Below, piece by piece: positions 45,933-59,022 of a stretch of DNA of 64,000 nt; the first letter of the stretch is position 1; each line of letters begins with the position of its first letter. The notes below the pieces were generated by a model, which did no database searches, was not told the origin of the DNA, and was given only the letters and a program-made list of their open reading frames with translations. Source of the stretch: Carnegiea gigantea (taxonomy: Eukaryota > Streptophyta > Magnoliopsida > Caryophyllales > Cactaceae); NCBI GenBank assembly GCA_029747015.1, contig JAKOGI010001351.1, positions 161,501-225,500 of the forward strand, given 5' to 3'. Both the position numbers and the translations under genes were made by a program.

Positions 45933-48094
45933 ATGTCCATTATTCGGGAACTTGCTGCCCCTAACCTAGAAACCCAAACCATGTCCATTGCTTGGACTGC
46001 ATTGGATAAACCTCTGAAACTGGACTCTAGATTCATCATTCTATTACCTAAGTTTCATGGATTAGCTAGAGAGGACTCATATGATCAAATTAGTGAATTC
46101 CTTATTACATGCTCTGCTATGGTGCATGAGGGGATTCCTGGGGACCAAATTAGATTGAGGGTCTTTCCCTTTTCTTTGCTTGGTAATGCTAAGGATTGGT
46201 TGTATTACATGCCTGCTGGATCTTTCTCTACATGGACTGCATTGCATAAATCATTTTCAGAGAAATTTTTTCCAGCATCCCGAATTGGATCTATTAGGAA
46301 GGATATATGTGGAATCAAACAAATGAATGGGGAAACTTTTTATGAGTACTGGGAAAGATTTAATAAATTGTGTGCTAGTTGTCCCCGACATCAAATAACT
46401 GAACAGTTGTTGATTCAATATTTTTACGAGGGTTTGCTTCCTATGTATCGTAATATGGTTGATGCTGTTGGCGGAGGGACTCTAGTTAATAAAACTCCTA
46501 TAGATGCTAGAAACTTATTCAATTTAATGGCCCAAAATACTCAGCAGTTTGGTGCTAGGGAGTCATAAATTAAAAGGGTTAATGAGATTGGTTCTAGTTC
46601 ATCTGTAGAGAGTCAGTTATCTTATATTACTGCTATGTTGAATGAGATTGTCACTGGGAGAGTACAAAAAGCAGTCATATGTGGCATTTGTTGTCTAGAG
46701 GGGCATCCTACTGATGCATGTCCTACATTTCAAGAGGGTAATATTAATGCTGTCTATTCTATTCAAGGTCAAAGGAGGTATGATCCCTATTCTAACGCTT
46801 ATAATGAAGTATGGAGAGACCACCCTAATCTTAGATATGGCCCTCAAACCAATCCACCTGATTTTGACCAAACATTACGTCAACCTTCTAATTAAGATAG
46901 GACCAACTTCCGACTTGAATAAGTCCTTAAGAAGATGGATGATAGGTTTCAGAGTTTAGAGACAACTCTTAAGTAGGTTCAAGAGAGACAGGCGGTAACT
47001 GATATCATAGTTAGCAACTTGCAGGCTCAAATGCAAAATATGTTACCATCTCATCCTTACCCTAACCCTAAAGAGAATGTTAGTGCCATAACAATTAGGA
47101 GTGGGAAAGAGTTACAAGAGCCTAGGAAGAGTAGAGAGGTTGAGCTTCAGTTAGAGGTCAAAGGAGCTGAACCAGAGTTAAATATAGATTCTAATCAAAC
47201 TACTAAGAAAATAGAAGAGAAGAAAAGAGAACCATATAAACCAATTCCACCCTTTCCTAGTAGATTTCGAAACCCTAATTCTAAGGTGAATGAGGCTAAC
47301 CAAGAAATCTTAGAGACATTAAAGAAGGTAGAGATCAACATACCTCTCCTTGATGCCATTAAACAGGCGCCTCGTTATGCTAAGTTCTTGAAAGAATTAT
47401 GTACTACTAAAAGAAAATTAGTAGGGAATGAAAAGGTGAGCATGGGGGAAAATGTATCTGCAGTTTTTCAAAGGAAACATCCCCCTAAGTGCAAAGACCC
47501 AGGTGTGTTCTCTGTTCCTTGTAAAATAGGACATCTTTACTTTAATAAGGCTATGCTTAATTTGGGTGCTTCTATTAATGTCATGCTAGGTCTGTTTATG
47601 ACAAACTGAACTTAGGAGAGTTAAAGAAAACTGGTATAGTGCTTTAATTAATTGATAGGAGCAGTATTTACCCAGATGGAGTGTTAGAGGATGTCTTAAT
47701 CCAAGTAAATAGACCTGTGTTTTCTACTGATTTTTATGTGATGAACATGGGTGATGCATGTCATGATATTCCCATCTTGCTAGGCAGGCCATTTTTGAAA
47801 ACAGTTAGGACTAAAATTGATGTTAATGAAGGAACATTAACCATGGAATTTGATGGTGAAGTGATTAAATTTAATATTTTTGATGCCATGAGATTCCCTG
47901 CGGATGTGAGTTATGTGTATGCACTTGATATTATTGCTGAATTGCCCCAAGATATTTATGACTTATCCAATGAAGATGAATTTTTGACTATGCTTACTAA
48001 GAGACTTGATCAGGCTAAGTTTCAAAAAGTGCAATATTAGATTAATGACGATTTATTAGAAGAGATCCAACTAGAGGATCCAGGAGCTTCATGA
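45933..48094 (+). pseudogene. Array unit 3: gag and protease, no pol
   Basis: Gag 45933-46568 is open to the shared GARES-TAA stop. The knuckle frame 46635-46895 has CGICCLEGHPTDACP intact. Stops near 46895, 46920 and 46974 follow. The protease region (47019-47609) is broken by a one-base loss near 47585 (ATGCTAGG against ATGCCTAGG in the other units), and 47681-48040 continues in the next frame. It keeps six bases (AAAATG near 47450, giving ENVSAVFQ) that units 1 and 2 lack. Coding end TGA at 48092. Confidence 0.88.
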
Positions 48095-49248
48095 AGTCGA
48101 GCCAACGACTATAAACAAAGGCGCTGGTTGGGAGACAACCCAACGTTTTTAGGGAAGTACCTATTTAATTTTGTTTTTATTTTCATTATTTCTATCGTTT
48201 TGCATGCATTAGGGGCAATACATGAATTAAGTGTGGGGGGTGCATCCTGCATTTAATTCCTACAGTATTTATTCTAAAAGTTTTTTTTCTTATAAATAAT
48301 GCATGATATGAGTTTATGCTGGGCTTGCCTGTTTAAATTTTTTTTTAATTTTCTTAACTATTTTACAGTTTATTCTTTTATGCGTGAAGATTTCTAAGCA
48401 TGTTAGCTGTCTTTCAGAGAAGATTGAGTTGATCCTCATATACATCTTTAGTGAGTAACTGTCATAATTATTCATCTTATTTTATCATGTTATATAGCCG
48501 TACAGAGGCAATAAAATGACCTACCCATTTCCTAGACTATTGAATTAGTAGAATAACTTCCAAAAAAAAGGAAAAAAAAAGAGTCAAAGTCCAGAATGAC
48601 AAGTACCCCTTTGAGGCATGCGCTACTGGGTGCCACCCTTTGAGGCAATTTTGCCACTGGAAAGCTTGCTTCCCATGCTAGTGAGTCAATAAATTAAATA
48701 AAAGTAATCATGAAAATAAAATGTTTGCTCTAGCACCTCTATTCGGGTGAGTGTGAGACAGGGAATGTTTAATTTCTAAGACACTATATGGGCCTCGAAT
48801 ATGTGCGCAAGTAGAGTTTGAAAAAAAAAATGAAAGAGAAATAAGTACAAGGCAAGTTTAGAATCAATTCAATGAGTTATTCTATCTAATTCAATAGTCT
48901 CTATAGCCATACCATGCCTAAATTATTCTATCTTAACTTTTTTTAGACCTCTTGATCGGTGTATGCATAATCAGAAGATATGGGTAATTATTGATCTTAT
49001 TACTTCATTATGGAAATATTGTGAGGTTGGTGAATAAACTCTCTGATAGTAGTTTGATGTCTAGTAGTTATTCACTTATAGCAGGAAAAACTAATTAATT
49101 TTCTGTAATACTGTTTTTAAAGCAAGTCAAGGCCTATTATGAGCATCTTAGTTGTGCATGACTTTATAAGGAAGAAAGAAGGTAGGAATTAGGTCGAGTC
49201 TAAGATTTCTTTGCACAAGGACGTCCAAAGTCTAAGTGTGGGGGAATT
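48095..49248 (+). other. Array unit 3: 3' non-coding region and PPT
   Basis: Same layout as units 1 and 2: stem-loop at 48127-48144, A-tracts, TTTGAGGCA pair, PPT AAGTGTGGGGGAATT at 49234-49248. Confidence 0.7.
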
Positions 49249-51533
49249 TGTTAAGCTAAAAATCATGCATTGTTTTAATAATTATTTCGATCATATTATA
49301 TATTTTATTTCGTCTAATTTACTTTAATTTATATATTTTTCAGGTTAGGCATTGTTGTAATAAAGAGGAGAAGACGAGTCGTTGAGGCTCGGATTTTGCA
49401 TACTTAGGCAGAAGACGATCCAAATAAGGATAATTAAGAAGATATTGTCTAGGCCAGGATTTCAAGAGTTGGAGAAGAGCTAGAAGTTTTGAGGGAGAAG
49501 AAGTTTAAGGAAGAAAGGAAGAAGGAAACCCTAATTACAAACCCTAATCACACCCCTTCTTTCTTCGTTATATATATCATCATCACCATCACCACAAGGA
49601 TCATCACCCATGGCAGCCAAGCCTCACCTTCAGCCCAACAATCATCACCATCTCATCTACCCTCTCAATCACACGGCCTTCTTAATAATCCACCCACACA
49701 TCACATAATCATCCCATCATCACCTCCATACACTCCACGACATATCCCTCATCTCCTCACCTCATCATCATAATTCATTAGCATCATCATCAAAGTAGGG
49801 GTGCTCTATTTTAGTTTAGTTTATTTTATTTCATTTTTTTTGTGTTTGTTTAGTTGATTATTAAACATGATTTATTTGGGTGAATTTTGTGATTTTATTT
49901 TTAATATGAGTGAGTAATTCTTTTTTACTTAGTATAATCTTCTTGAAGCCATGCTAAATTTACTATTTTGAAACAAGTTTTATGCTTTATTGCCTAGTTG
50001 ATTCATATTCATGATTCTATAGCGATTACTGTTTATCGTTTGCGATATTCGTGTTAAATTAATCAGAATGCATGCTAGTTAGTTTAATACAATTTCGATT
50101 GATAGCTTAGAAGACTATAATACGTAAAAGTTATAGTCTTTTATGCTTAGGTATCACCCTAATTAATCATGGATGACTCAAACCCATCTCTTTTAATTAG
50201 GTAATCGCTTTAGATCTTTGTTAAATGGATTTGCTGGTAAATTCATTACAAAGTGTTAAATGATGTTTTTCTAATCATTAATACTCTAGTTTGATTAAAT
50301 TCTTGCGCTAGTGTGAGGGTTATCAAAACTATTAGGGTTTATATTAGGGCTGGACCTAATTAAACTAGAATTTAAGGAAAAAACGAGGAAGAACCGTTGG
50401 TGGATGCCTTCTACAGTTTAACTCATGAATGAAATTAACTTATGTGTTAATGATAAATATTGATTTGCATGGTGGATTGAGATTATACTAAGTATCCTTC
50501 ATCAATTTGACAATTTTTGATCATTGTTTGTTGCTTAGAGTTAATTTGATTAGTTTGTTCTATTTTTATTAGCTTCAATATAATTTCAATCGAAACCCCC
50601 CCCCAAAAAGTATAGTCTTTTAGGAGTGTCTAGGTAATTTTACATAGTTTAGATTTTGATTTTTAGAGTGGTTATAATTTTAGATTGATTTATATTCAGT
50701 TTTAGTATTTAATTACCGGTTTGTTAGAAATTAGGCTAAAAATAGTTATTTTTGTTCTTTTTGGATTTTTATCAGTTCCTAGAGTTTATTTAGTGTCCCA
50801 GTCTTCCCATATTTAATTCCGTAATCTTTGGAAGTTATTTGATAAGTTTTCTGAATTATTTTGTGAATTGGAAATGTGCAAATTTTTAGGTTATTAATTC
50901 TGAAAATTTCGATTTTAATTGTTAATTCATGAATATTAGGTATTGTTAAGTCCATAAAATTGTGTCCTAGAATTAGGGTAATTTTCGTGGTTATTTTTGG
51001 ATTTATATTTATGTAGATTATTTTATTTCTAATTTCAGATTTAATATTCTGCATTGATATTCTGTGGTGATTTTCTGATTTGATTTTTCTGAAATTATTT
51101 GGATACAATTGAGGAGTTATAAGCTCATATACCTGAAGAATAACATTTTAAGTTACTGTTTGGCATTTTTAATATTTATTTTCTGATTATTATTTACTAT
51201 TCTAATTTTTAATTAGAATTTGAGTTACTCTTCTGTTATTATTTTGCTAGATTATTTAGGAAAGCTTTTTGCTGTTTCCTTTCCAGAATATAATCCAAAT
51301 ATTTAGGAGCATCATTGGGTGTTCTTTTTTCCAGATTTTTATTCATTAGATTTTAATTATTTTAGAATTATTAAGATTAGATTTAATAAATTGGATTAAT
51401 AAGATCATTTAGGATTAAGCTAGCCTTTTTAAAACAATCTTTTCTAGTGGATCGATCCCTACTTCCCTATGCTATAAAAAGTATTTAATAACCGAAGTAG
51501 TGGTTAAGTTTGTAGCTCTCGACGAGCTTAACA
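49249..51533 (+). repeat. Array LTR D (terminal)
   Basis: 2285 bp, TGTTAAGC to GCTTAACA, followed directly by the TSD and not by a PBS, so it is the right end of the array. Confidence 0.92.
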
Positions 51534-51538
51534 GCGTC
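51534..51538. repeat. Outer target site duplication of the tandem array, right
   Basis: GCGTC, identical to 19524-19528. Confidence 0.85.
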
Positions 51539-52626
51539 TGACAAGAAAGAGTTTTTTGCTGGCCGCTTATTAGAAATCTTCTTTAAAAAAATGAAAAAAA
51601 ATACAAGTAGTAATGAATTTAGGTGGTCAATTTATTATGAATATATTTTTGTTTTATAACAAGGAACAGGGATTAAGAACATCGCCATGGAGGGTCAGAT
51701 AAGAACATTGCAAAGAAGACAAGAATTAAAGAAAGTGATAAATAAGGTATCTTTGCTAGTTTGTGGCCCTTAGGACTTACCTCAATCTAAGCAGAGTAGC
51801 AAAGCAACAATTCTTTGTTTCCTTTGCTCCCATGTGCGTTAGGGTAGGATGAGTCTAGTCCTTTTTCAAAAGAAGATGCATTTTTAAAGGGTTGAGTGAA
51901 ACGCTTGGTAGAGCTTTATTACTGCTAAAGGGTACTTGTATAAGGGGAGAATGAGGTAGAGTTTTATCTAAGTGAAAAGCTTTTGAGAAGAGGGAAAATT
52001 ATAGTTTTGTTAGGTGGTGAGCTCCCCTTAAAACTGAGTGGTGCATGCCCCTATTTATAATGCTTTTAAGGAGATCATGCTAAGTAATACATTAGTCCTA
52101 CATTTGCTTGATTGCAGCAACAAGTCATAAAATCACGTGGGATTTTTAATGTAGGTTGCAAGGTAGGACCTAATGGCTTGTAATGAGACCAAATGACAAC
52201 TACCAGGCAGTAAAATTTTGTTGGTAGCAGTGATGATTACGTCGTCGGCCTAGTTTTTCTGCTTTCACGGAATTCGTTATGACAATTATATTGCGAAACC
52301 ATGCACCACCCCACTGGTTACAATCTTAGTCACTCATGCTTAAGTTTTCAAGTTCAAATCCCTAGACGTACAAATTGCACAAACTGCAAGCTTGTTGCCC
52401 TTTTCATCATTATTTTTAAAGCTTTTCGATTTTGAACGCTTTTAAAACTTTTGTTTGAATTCTTGTGCACTAAGAAAACATTTTATTTGCGAACTGATTA
52501 TTGGAAATTCAAGTATAGTGTTGCATTCCCCTCAGATGGTTAGGTAATTATCTTCACTGAGCGACAATGCATTAGGCATGCAATCATATGATTAGTCCTA
52601 CAATCACTAATTTGGTGTCAACAACA
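51539..52626 (-). mobile_element. Probable Tat-like LTR remnant
   Basis: The segment 52020-52065 (GAGCTCCCCTT then CCCCTATTTATAATG) resembles the TATA/R region of the Tat-like LTR (7516-7541 joined to 18209-18225). A right edge GGTGTCAACAACA at 52626 is followed by a C-rich tract that reads on the minus strand as a PPT (52627-52640, GCAAAAGTGGGGGC). The left edge is not found; the array may have inserted in or beside it. Confidence 0.4.
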
Positions 52627-53280
52627 GCCCCCACTTTTGCCGAAAATGTTAGGATGAAGGGCAAGTTATGTGAATGTCATGCAAAATGCATTCAGACGCA
52701 GGAGTTAATACAAGAGCACTTTAAGCAATAAGTCTCACCTTATAAGACAAGTCCTATTTTGAGGAAAAATATGTTGAAAGTTTTGGAATCTCGTCAGCAA
52801 GAAAGGGTTTTGAAAAGTTCGGGTTCTATATCTCACACTAGCAGACCGACATCTCACTGAGAAGAGTAAAATGATTTTATGGTTTGACAGTATCACACTA
52901 ATTTCTTTTTTTAAAAAAAAATTTACTGCTTGACAGTCTCACATCGGTAAAGATTTGAGGTTGGATGGTCCGACACCAACAAAAGTTTATAATAATAAAA
53001 AATTTGGTGCTTGATGGTCTTACACTAATAAAAATTTTAGGGCTTTATGATCTGATGCATACAAAGCCTCAAGCCAACACTTGGCTACACCCTCATCTAT
53101 ACCAAAATCACAACTAACCTCCCATGGTCAAGAAGGTCACTGTTCCAGCATTACATCCAGGTTTGACTTGGCGTCTCACCACCCAAACAATGTCCAATTT
53201 GATCGTTCCTTACATTTTCATGAAGCTCAAGGCATCAACCTTAGGATAATGCAATAATTTTCTGAATTAAGTTGCATTTT
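52627..53280. other. Unassigned stretch with degenerate GACAGTCTCACA repeats
   Basis: A loose repeat (TTTGACAGTATCACAC, CTTGACAGTCTCACATC, TTGATGGTCTTACACTA) recurs about every 55-60 bases at 52840-53060. This resembles the repeat style of 1340-2450 and supports a Tat-like internal region. No ORF. Confidence 0.45.
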
Positions 53281-54710
53281 TCATAGTGTGTTGAAAACTG
53301 AAAACTGAAACCCCTATGGTGCTGGTTTTGATTGGTAAACTTGCTGAATTTGGGTTAAGTTTGAATTTGACCTAACAAGGCATAATCAATACTGGTATAA
53401 GTTTTGCTAGTCCCTAAGATGTATATTTTATCCGCATGTGGTAAAACTTGGCATTGAAATGTAAATTTGGGAGAAATGGCCATCATAGGAAGTGTGTGCA
53501 CAAAATGTCAGTCTTGGAGAAATTTGGATTTTGCCTTTTTTGAGGTGGTAGCAGTTGTAATCCTTATGATTACTTAATATGGAGTGAATCTACACATACC
53601 AAGGAGAAGGGTCCAAGTAGCAAAACCCGCATTGATGGAATAGAGACTTCTAGAAGCTTTGTAGAAGTTAGGGAAGGGATCTTGGAAATATACGGGTCAT
53701 TATGGTTGTGACTCTAAAAGGCTGAATCTTTCCACTATTAGATAGACAGAAGACAACATACCAAAACGTGATGTACTTTTTTAATGGAACTCAAAAATAT
53801 CCATAAGGATTCTAATAGAAGGAGAAATCCATTATAGCAGCAATGACATTTATTTTGGATTTACTCCTTTTTCAGTAGAAGTTCTGCTTTGATGATCACC
53901 ATTGGCAAGCTCGCGACTTAAGCTATCTACCACATAAATTTTCATTCCTTGTATAGGTTTAATAGAGAACGAAAACCAGCGAAACCATAATTACCAATGT
54001 AGAAGTCGCTTTTAGGCTTGCTTGTTTGATAAATTCTTTTTCACAAAACTAAGTATTTGTTTGCAATAACTTCAAATAACAACAAAAGTTTTCAGGGCTA
54101 AAAAGATTAAGGACTTTTCAATTTTTCTTATGCTTATAAGGATTTCTTTTTCTATCGTGGGATAGTTGCATTTTGCTTTATTGAAACTTCTACTATAATA
54201 TTTACAGAGCTTTTTTCCTCATTTTGGTTTTGAGTGCTACACTCCAATGCTCATTGCCAGCATCTATCTCAAGAATTAAATCATCTCCTTCATTATGCAA
54301 ATTAAGAACATGAAGATTTTTGCACATTGTTTTGAAGTTTTGAACAATCCTTGAATTGCTAGGAATCCATGTCTAACTTACTTCTTTTTTGAGTTTCTAC
54401 TACAATGGTTTTTTAAATTTTGCTAGGTCCTTAATGGAATTTGAACCCTAGGTAAGGCATAGAGAAACCTTCATAATTGCTTCCTATCTTCAATCTTATC
54501 TTCAATTTTTCAGGAAAATTTTCTATTTTTTCAAGGATATGTTTTTTTGCAGGATGATTTGTTCAACTTTTGTCTCTAGACGTAAAAATTAGATCTCTTA
54601 TTCAAGATAAATGTACTTATTCTTGCCAAGGATAATATCATTCTCAATACATCTTTGGGTGATAGCTAAGACATTATCTTTGTGTTTTTCTATGGACTTG
54701 AAAAAGACAA
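53280..54710 (-). pseudogene. Endogenous pararetrovirus relic: RT end and RNase H
   Basis: Minus-strand translation shows short islands of a Caulimoviridae-like polymerase. There is an RNase H start with an ILEIDA-type acidic motif near 54258-54290 and a VVDSLSREL-like RNase H end near 53905-53933. Sequence between 54590 and 54710 fits the RT thumb/connection. Many stops and frame changes show it is long dead. It continues, in the upstream (N-terminal) direction, at 61225 on the other side of the CACTA element. No capsid or movement domain was recognised. The lineage within Caulimoviridae is not resolved. Confidence 0.6.
54708..54710. repeat. CACTA target site duplication, left
   Basis: CAA before the CACTAC terminus; CAA also follows the other terminus at 61225-61227. 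A 3-bp duplication is diagnostic for CACTA elements. Confidence 0.8.
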
Positions 54711-54723
54711 CACTACTAAAAAA
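54711..54723 (+). repeat. CACTA left terminal inverted repeat
   Basis: CACTACTAAAAAA, complementary to 61212-61224 with one mismatch. Confidence 0.85.
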
Positions 54724-54739
54724 GAGCAAAATAACAACG

Positions 54740-55000
54740 AAAACAGGCGACGGAATAAATTTCCGTTGCCATTGGTGACGGAAATGCCGACGAAAATAGG
54801 GAAAAATAAAAAACAGAATCTACAATGAGGTGGTGACGGAAATTCTATCGCTCATCTGCATAAACAGTGATTGGCGACGGAATATCCATCGCTCAAAAAA
54901 CAGATTAATTAGTTTTTAGGTGGCGACGAAATTTCCGCCGCCACACAACCTTGAAAATTTAATTATTCAAGGTGGTCGTGGAAATTCCGTCGCCCAATTC
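54740..55000. repeat. CACTA left subterminal repeats
   Basis: Six or more direct and inverted copies of GGCGACGGAA or variants (for example GGTGACGGAAA, TTCCGTCGCCC, TTTCCGCCGCC). In En/Spm such motifs bind the TNPA protein. Confidence 0.8.
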
Positions 55001-56545
55001 TTTTAAAGAAATCAGATCTGGTTTCTTTTGAACCATTTTGCAACTATCACCTGAGAGGGGGGAGAGAGAGCGACCACGAGAGAAGAGCAAAGCCCCTTGC
55101 CGCCGCCGCCGCCGGTGCCCCCGGTTGCCACCGGTCACGCCGTCGGTTCCCCTTGTGCTGCTTGCCACCTTCTTCCCCAATTTCTAGCCTCATTTGGGTA
55201 TATTTTCTAACTCTAGATTTAGTTTTAACTACTACAAGTTATGGTTTTGGTAGTTGAAAATATGTTGTTAGTGTATGTTTATATTGAATTGTTAGATGTG
55301 TATTGAGTAATTGCTTCAATTTGATTGAAATTATGCATTATTGTAATTGAGGGTTTAGGATTGTATAAGATTAGTAGTTTTGTTTGCCAGAGAAGATTTA
55401 GTAGAAATAAAAATTTATGTGAAGTAATTATGTAAAAATTTGTGGAAGTTGTAGTGGGTGATTTGCAAGAATTGAAATATGTGTGAAGGAATTGTGTAAA
55501 ATCAGTAAGAGTTGTACTGAGTGATTACAAGGGTTTACTGTGAATTGAAATTAATACTAATACAATGTACTTAATTATATATATATTTTAGTAAACATAT
55601 CTATCTATATATATAATTATACTTAAAATTGAGTGATTATACATTGGTTTGACACTTGGCAATCACTATTAGTTATATCTTTTTTCTTTTAATTATATCA
55701 TAGAATTGAAGTGCTCATCAATGCTCATGACATTAAATAATTATATATTTTTTAAGTTTAAATTAAATAGTTATATCAATGTGCAAATATTTGGATATTA
55801 AAATATGAGTCTCTAAAACGCATATATCCTCTTATAATCAATTTATCTATTGGATTTAAGGCTTTTCTATCTCTTGTGTCCAAGTGAAATATTAGAAAAA
55901 CAAGAAAAAGATTAAGATGTGTGTGACCTTAAAATCTCTTTCCAAAGTTATGTTAACAAATTATTGTATTTTGCATTAGAAAATATTTTTAGTGTACTTA
56001 TCATTACAGTAGGACTACTACTGGTTTCTTAACTATTTTTTTTTTCTCTCTCTTTATAACTATTATAAGTGGATTTCAATGGAGTTGCATTTCAAATTTC
56101 GTGCTATATAATTGTTGAATCTAATCATATTCCAAGAGTTATTAGCATTACTGCTATTCATGCTTGGATTGTTTTAATAAGGGTCTATGGCATATCTCTA
56201 CATACATTAATTCGATAAATTCATTACCATTATGTCTTGATTTATTTCTTCTCTCTTCATGACATTCTTTTATTTGTCATCCAAATAATGCAAAATTCCT
56301 TCAATTTCACCACATTCTTGTGACTGAATCAAATGTAAAGAAATTGTAAAGGATATAAAAAAATATCATTACTAAATATGATATAACATGTCTTTCATCA
56401 AAAAAATATTAACAATATGTGGGAAGCACAAATATAACACTAGTATGTGTAATACATAAGTGAGAAATGATGTTAAATATTATTGTGTAAATTGAAATTA
56501 ATACTAATTCAATGACTTTTATAAATATTATTGCTTGAGCAGAAT
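55001..56545 (+). other. CACTA 5' region before the transposase
   Basis: A purine-rich then GCC-repeat leader (CCGCCGCCGCCGCCGG near 55100) resembles a transcript 5' end. It is followed by about 1.3 kb of AT-rich sequence that could be intron, ending with TTGAGCAG just before the ATG at 56546. No ORF with a recognised domain. Confidence 0.5.
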
Positions 56546-58435
56546 ATGAGTGGCCCACCACATCGTTCATGGATGTATAATAGATTATATTACCTGATCG
56601 TAATGGTTACACAGAAAAATTTCTAAATAGGATAAATCAATTTGATGCATTTGCACGTAGGCAAGCAGACTTCCAAAGTGGGGGGAAATAGAGATGTCCA
56701 TGGTCAAAATGTAAAAATAGAGTGTGCTTAACACCCAATGAGGTAAAGATGCACCTGATGTATAAGGGTTTTGTGAAAGGATATTGGTATTGAATAAGTC
56801 ATAGAGAAGTAGAACCTCAATAATATGATTTTGGGTATTCTACTAGAGAAATGGGCAAAGCTGGTGGTTCAAGTCAAACAAATTATGCCCACAATTAATG
56901 CTACATAGATCATATGGAGTCCATGATTGGTGATGTTATGTTGACACTTGAAAATATAAGGATTCAGGAGGGATGCAGTTCTCAAGAACCATTCTATAAT
57001 ATAGTTCAAGCTATTCAACAACCCTTATATGATGGTTGTACAACCCACAGTAAGCTCTCTGCTGCTGTTCGGCTATTGAGTATCAAATTTAATTATAATA
57101 TGACACAAAACTATTTCATTGAAGTTGTTCAGTTAATGAAAGAGATATGTCCTCCTAATAATCGCATGCCAAATAACTATGGCCAGACGAAGAAGCTTAT
57201 TAAAGATCTCAACAACACGTGATACACATTGATTGTTGCTATAAAGGGTGTATGCTCTTTTTTAAGGAGGACTCAAACCTCGATGCATGCAAGTTTTGCG
57301 GGAATTTGACATGGAAGAGGCAAAGGTCGCAGCAAAGGAATCAAAGGCCATTGCCATATGCAAGGATGCATTACTTGCCATTGAAACCTCGACTGCAGAG
57401 GTTGTATGCATCAAGAAGCACGGCAGAGCACATGTGATGGCATTATGAACATCGACGGAAGGATGGTGTTTTAAGTCATCCATCAGATGGTGCAGCATGG
57501 AAACATTTCGATAACAAGTATCCCAATTTTGCTGCAGAGCCTCGAAATGTTAGACTTGGTTTATGTGCTAATAGATTTAATCCTTACACATTATCCTCAA
57601 GATCTTATTCCATTTGGCCGGTGGTGATGACACCTTATAACCTTCCCCCTGAAATGTGTATGACCACACCATTTATGTTCCTTACTTGTGTAATCCCCGA
57701 CCCTAAAAATCCCAAAAACAAAATAAATGTATATTTATAATCGCTTATTGATGAGTTGAAGGAGTTGTGGGATGTTGGGATTGTAACGTATAACATATGT
57801 ATGGGTGATATTGAGAATAATTATTATGGCATACTGAAAGATATCATCGAACTAAAGTATGTGGCTGAACCATTAAAAAGATGTGTGCTGTTCAATTATG
57901 AGTTATTTGATCCCACATTAAATCATAGGGCACGACCTCATAAACTAAAAGCAAACTTATTGAGGTTCATTGCACAAGGAGGGAGAGAAAGTACGATTCA
58001 TTCATCTTTCCCAACACGACATCATAAGTATACTTCATGCCACATCTGGATCGCTCAAAAGATAGAGCCAATTGGCTTGTCGTCATACCAACCAAAGCCG
58101 AGGTGGATGTGCAGTACACTCTACCTATTGCTTACCAACAAATGGTGATGATGACACTTGGTGAACCTACGAATGATGTTATCCCTACGTTATTAGTGGA
58201 TGAAAGTGCACCACCAAAAGATGCTAATGATGATTTGGATTTTTCATTTATTCAAGTGAATGACGACATAGATGAGACAGAAGGGGACGACAGTGATGAA
58301 GAGGGTGAGTGGGATGATGGGAATGACACAGAAGAAGAAGAGGGAGATATTCATTTATATGATGATGAAGACGATGAAGATGATGATAATAAGAATCGTG
58401 ATGAGGATGTTGATGAAGATGAATCAGACAATTAA
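56546..58435 (+). pseudogene. CACTA TNP2-like transposase, broken and internally deleted
   Basis: Opens with a transposase-associated domain (RSWMYNRLY; CPWSKCKNRVCLTPNEVKMH with zinc-binding Cys), broken by an indel near 56595 and stops near 56688 and 56796. Next is a TNP2 N-terminal region (KLSAAVRLLSIKFNYNMTQN at 56914-57222; CMLFFKEDSNLDACKFCG at 57219-57437), then RNVRLGLCANRFNPY and PVVMTPYNLPPEMCM (57540-57660) and LIDELKELWDVGIVTYN. Directly after this (about 57795) the C-terminal DUF4216-like part starts (NYYGILKDIIELKY, RCVLFNYELFDPT), so most of the TNP2 core is missing. A frame change lies near 58037. It ends in a very acidic tail. Would bind TIRs and cut; cannot do so now. Confidence 0.82.
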
Positions 58436-58615
58436 ATGCTTACAAAATGTTACGCACTTCATTACTTAGTTTTGTAATCCACATGTGTACTCATGTACTT
58501 GTATTATATGTGTTCAAATGTATTTGCTGTTCTGCCTATTGTATTGTGTAATTAAATTGTTGCTATATACAATCGTTATTTATGTTTGTGTTTATATTTG
58601 TTGTGAACCATTTCA
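58436..58615 (+). other. Short AT-rich spacer between the two CACTA genes
   Basis: About 180 bp, T-rich, ending in GAACCATTTCAG, a plausible splice acceptor for the second gene. Confidence 0.4.
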
Positions 58616-59022
58616 GGTATGGATTCCACCCCACATCGAGGGGAATCCCCTATTCGAGGTTAAGGAAGAGGACATAGGAGTTCTAGCGAACATCCTATCG
58701 TAATGGATATTGGTTCACCTTTCCCCCAAACCCCTCACATGTCGGGTGCATTAGGAACAATCCCAACTTAATTTGGGAATGTTCCTATGGGGCAGGTACC
58801 TCCTCATATGCTATACGCCCCTACTCCGCCATTTATTACCCAACAATTTGCATATAACATTGCAAGCAACATAACTTTTGCCACCACTAGCACCCCCACT
58901 CCCCAACCCGTCGACCCTAACTCCTACCAGTCCCAACAAAACATTGGAACTGGAGATGCTCATCCACAACTTAGTCACGGAAGCACCAAAACAAAAACAA
59001 TTATTGTGCCAAATGGTAACGG

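Noticed and set aside
52300..52400. Possible SINE or tRNA-like box B (GTTCAAATCC)
   Set aside because: Only one weak box; no box A at proper spacing, no tail and no TSD found.
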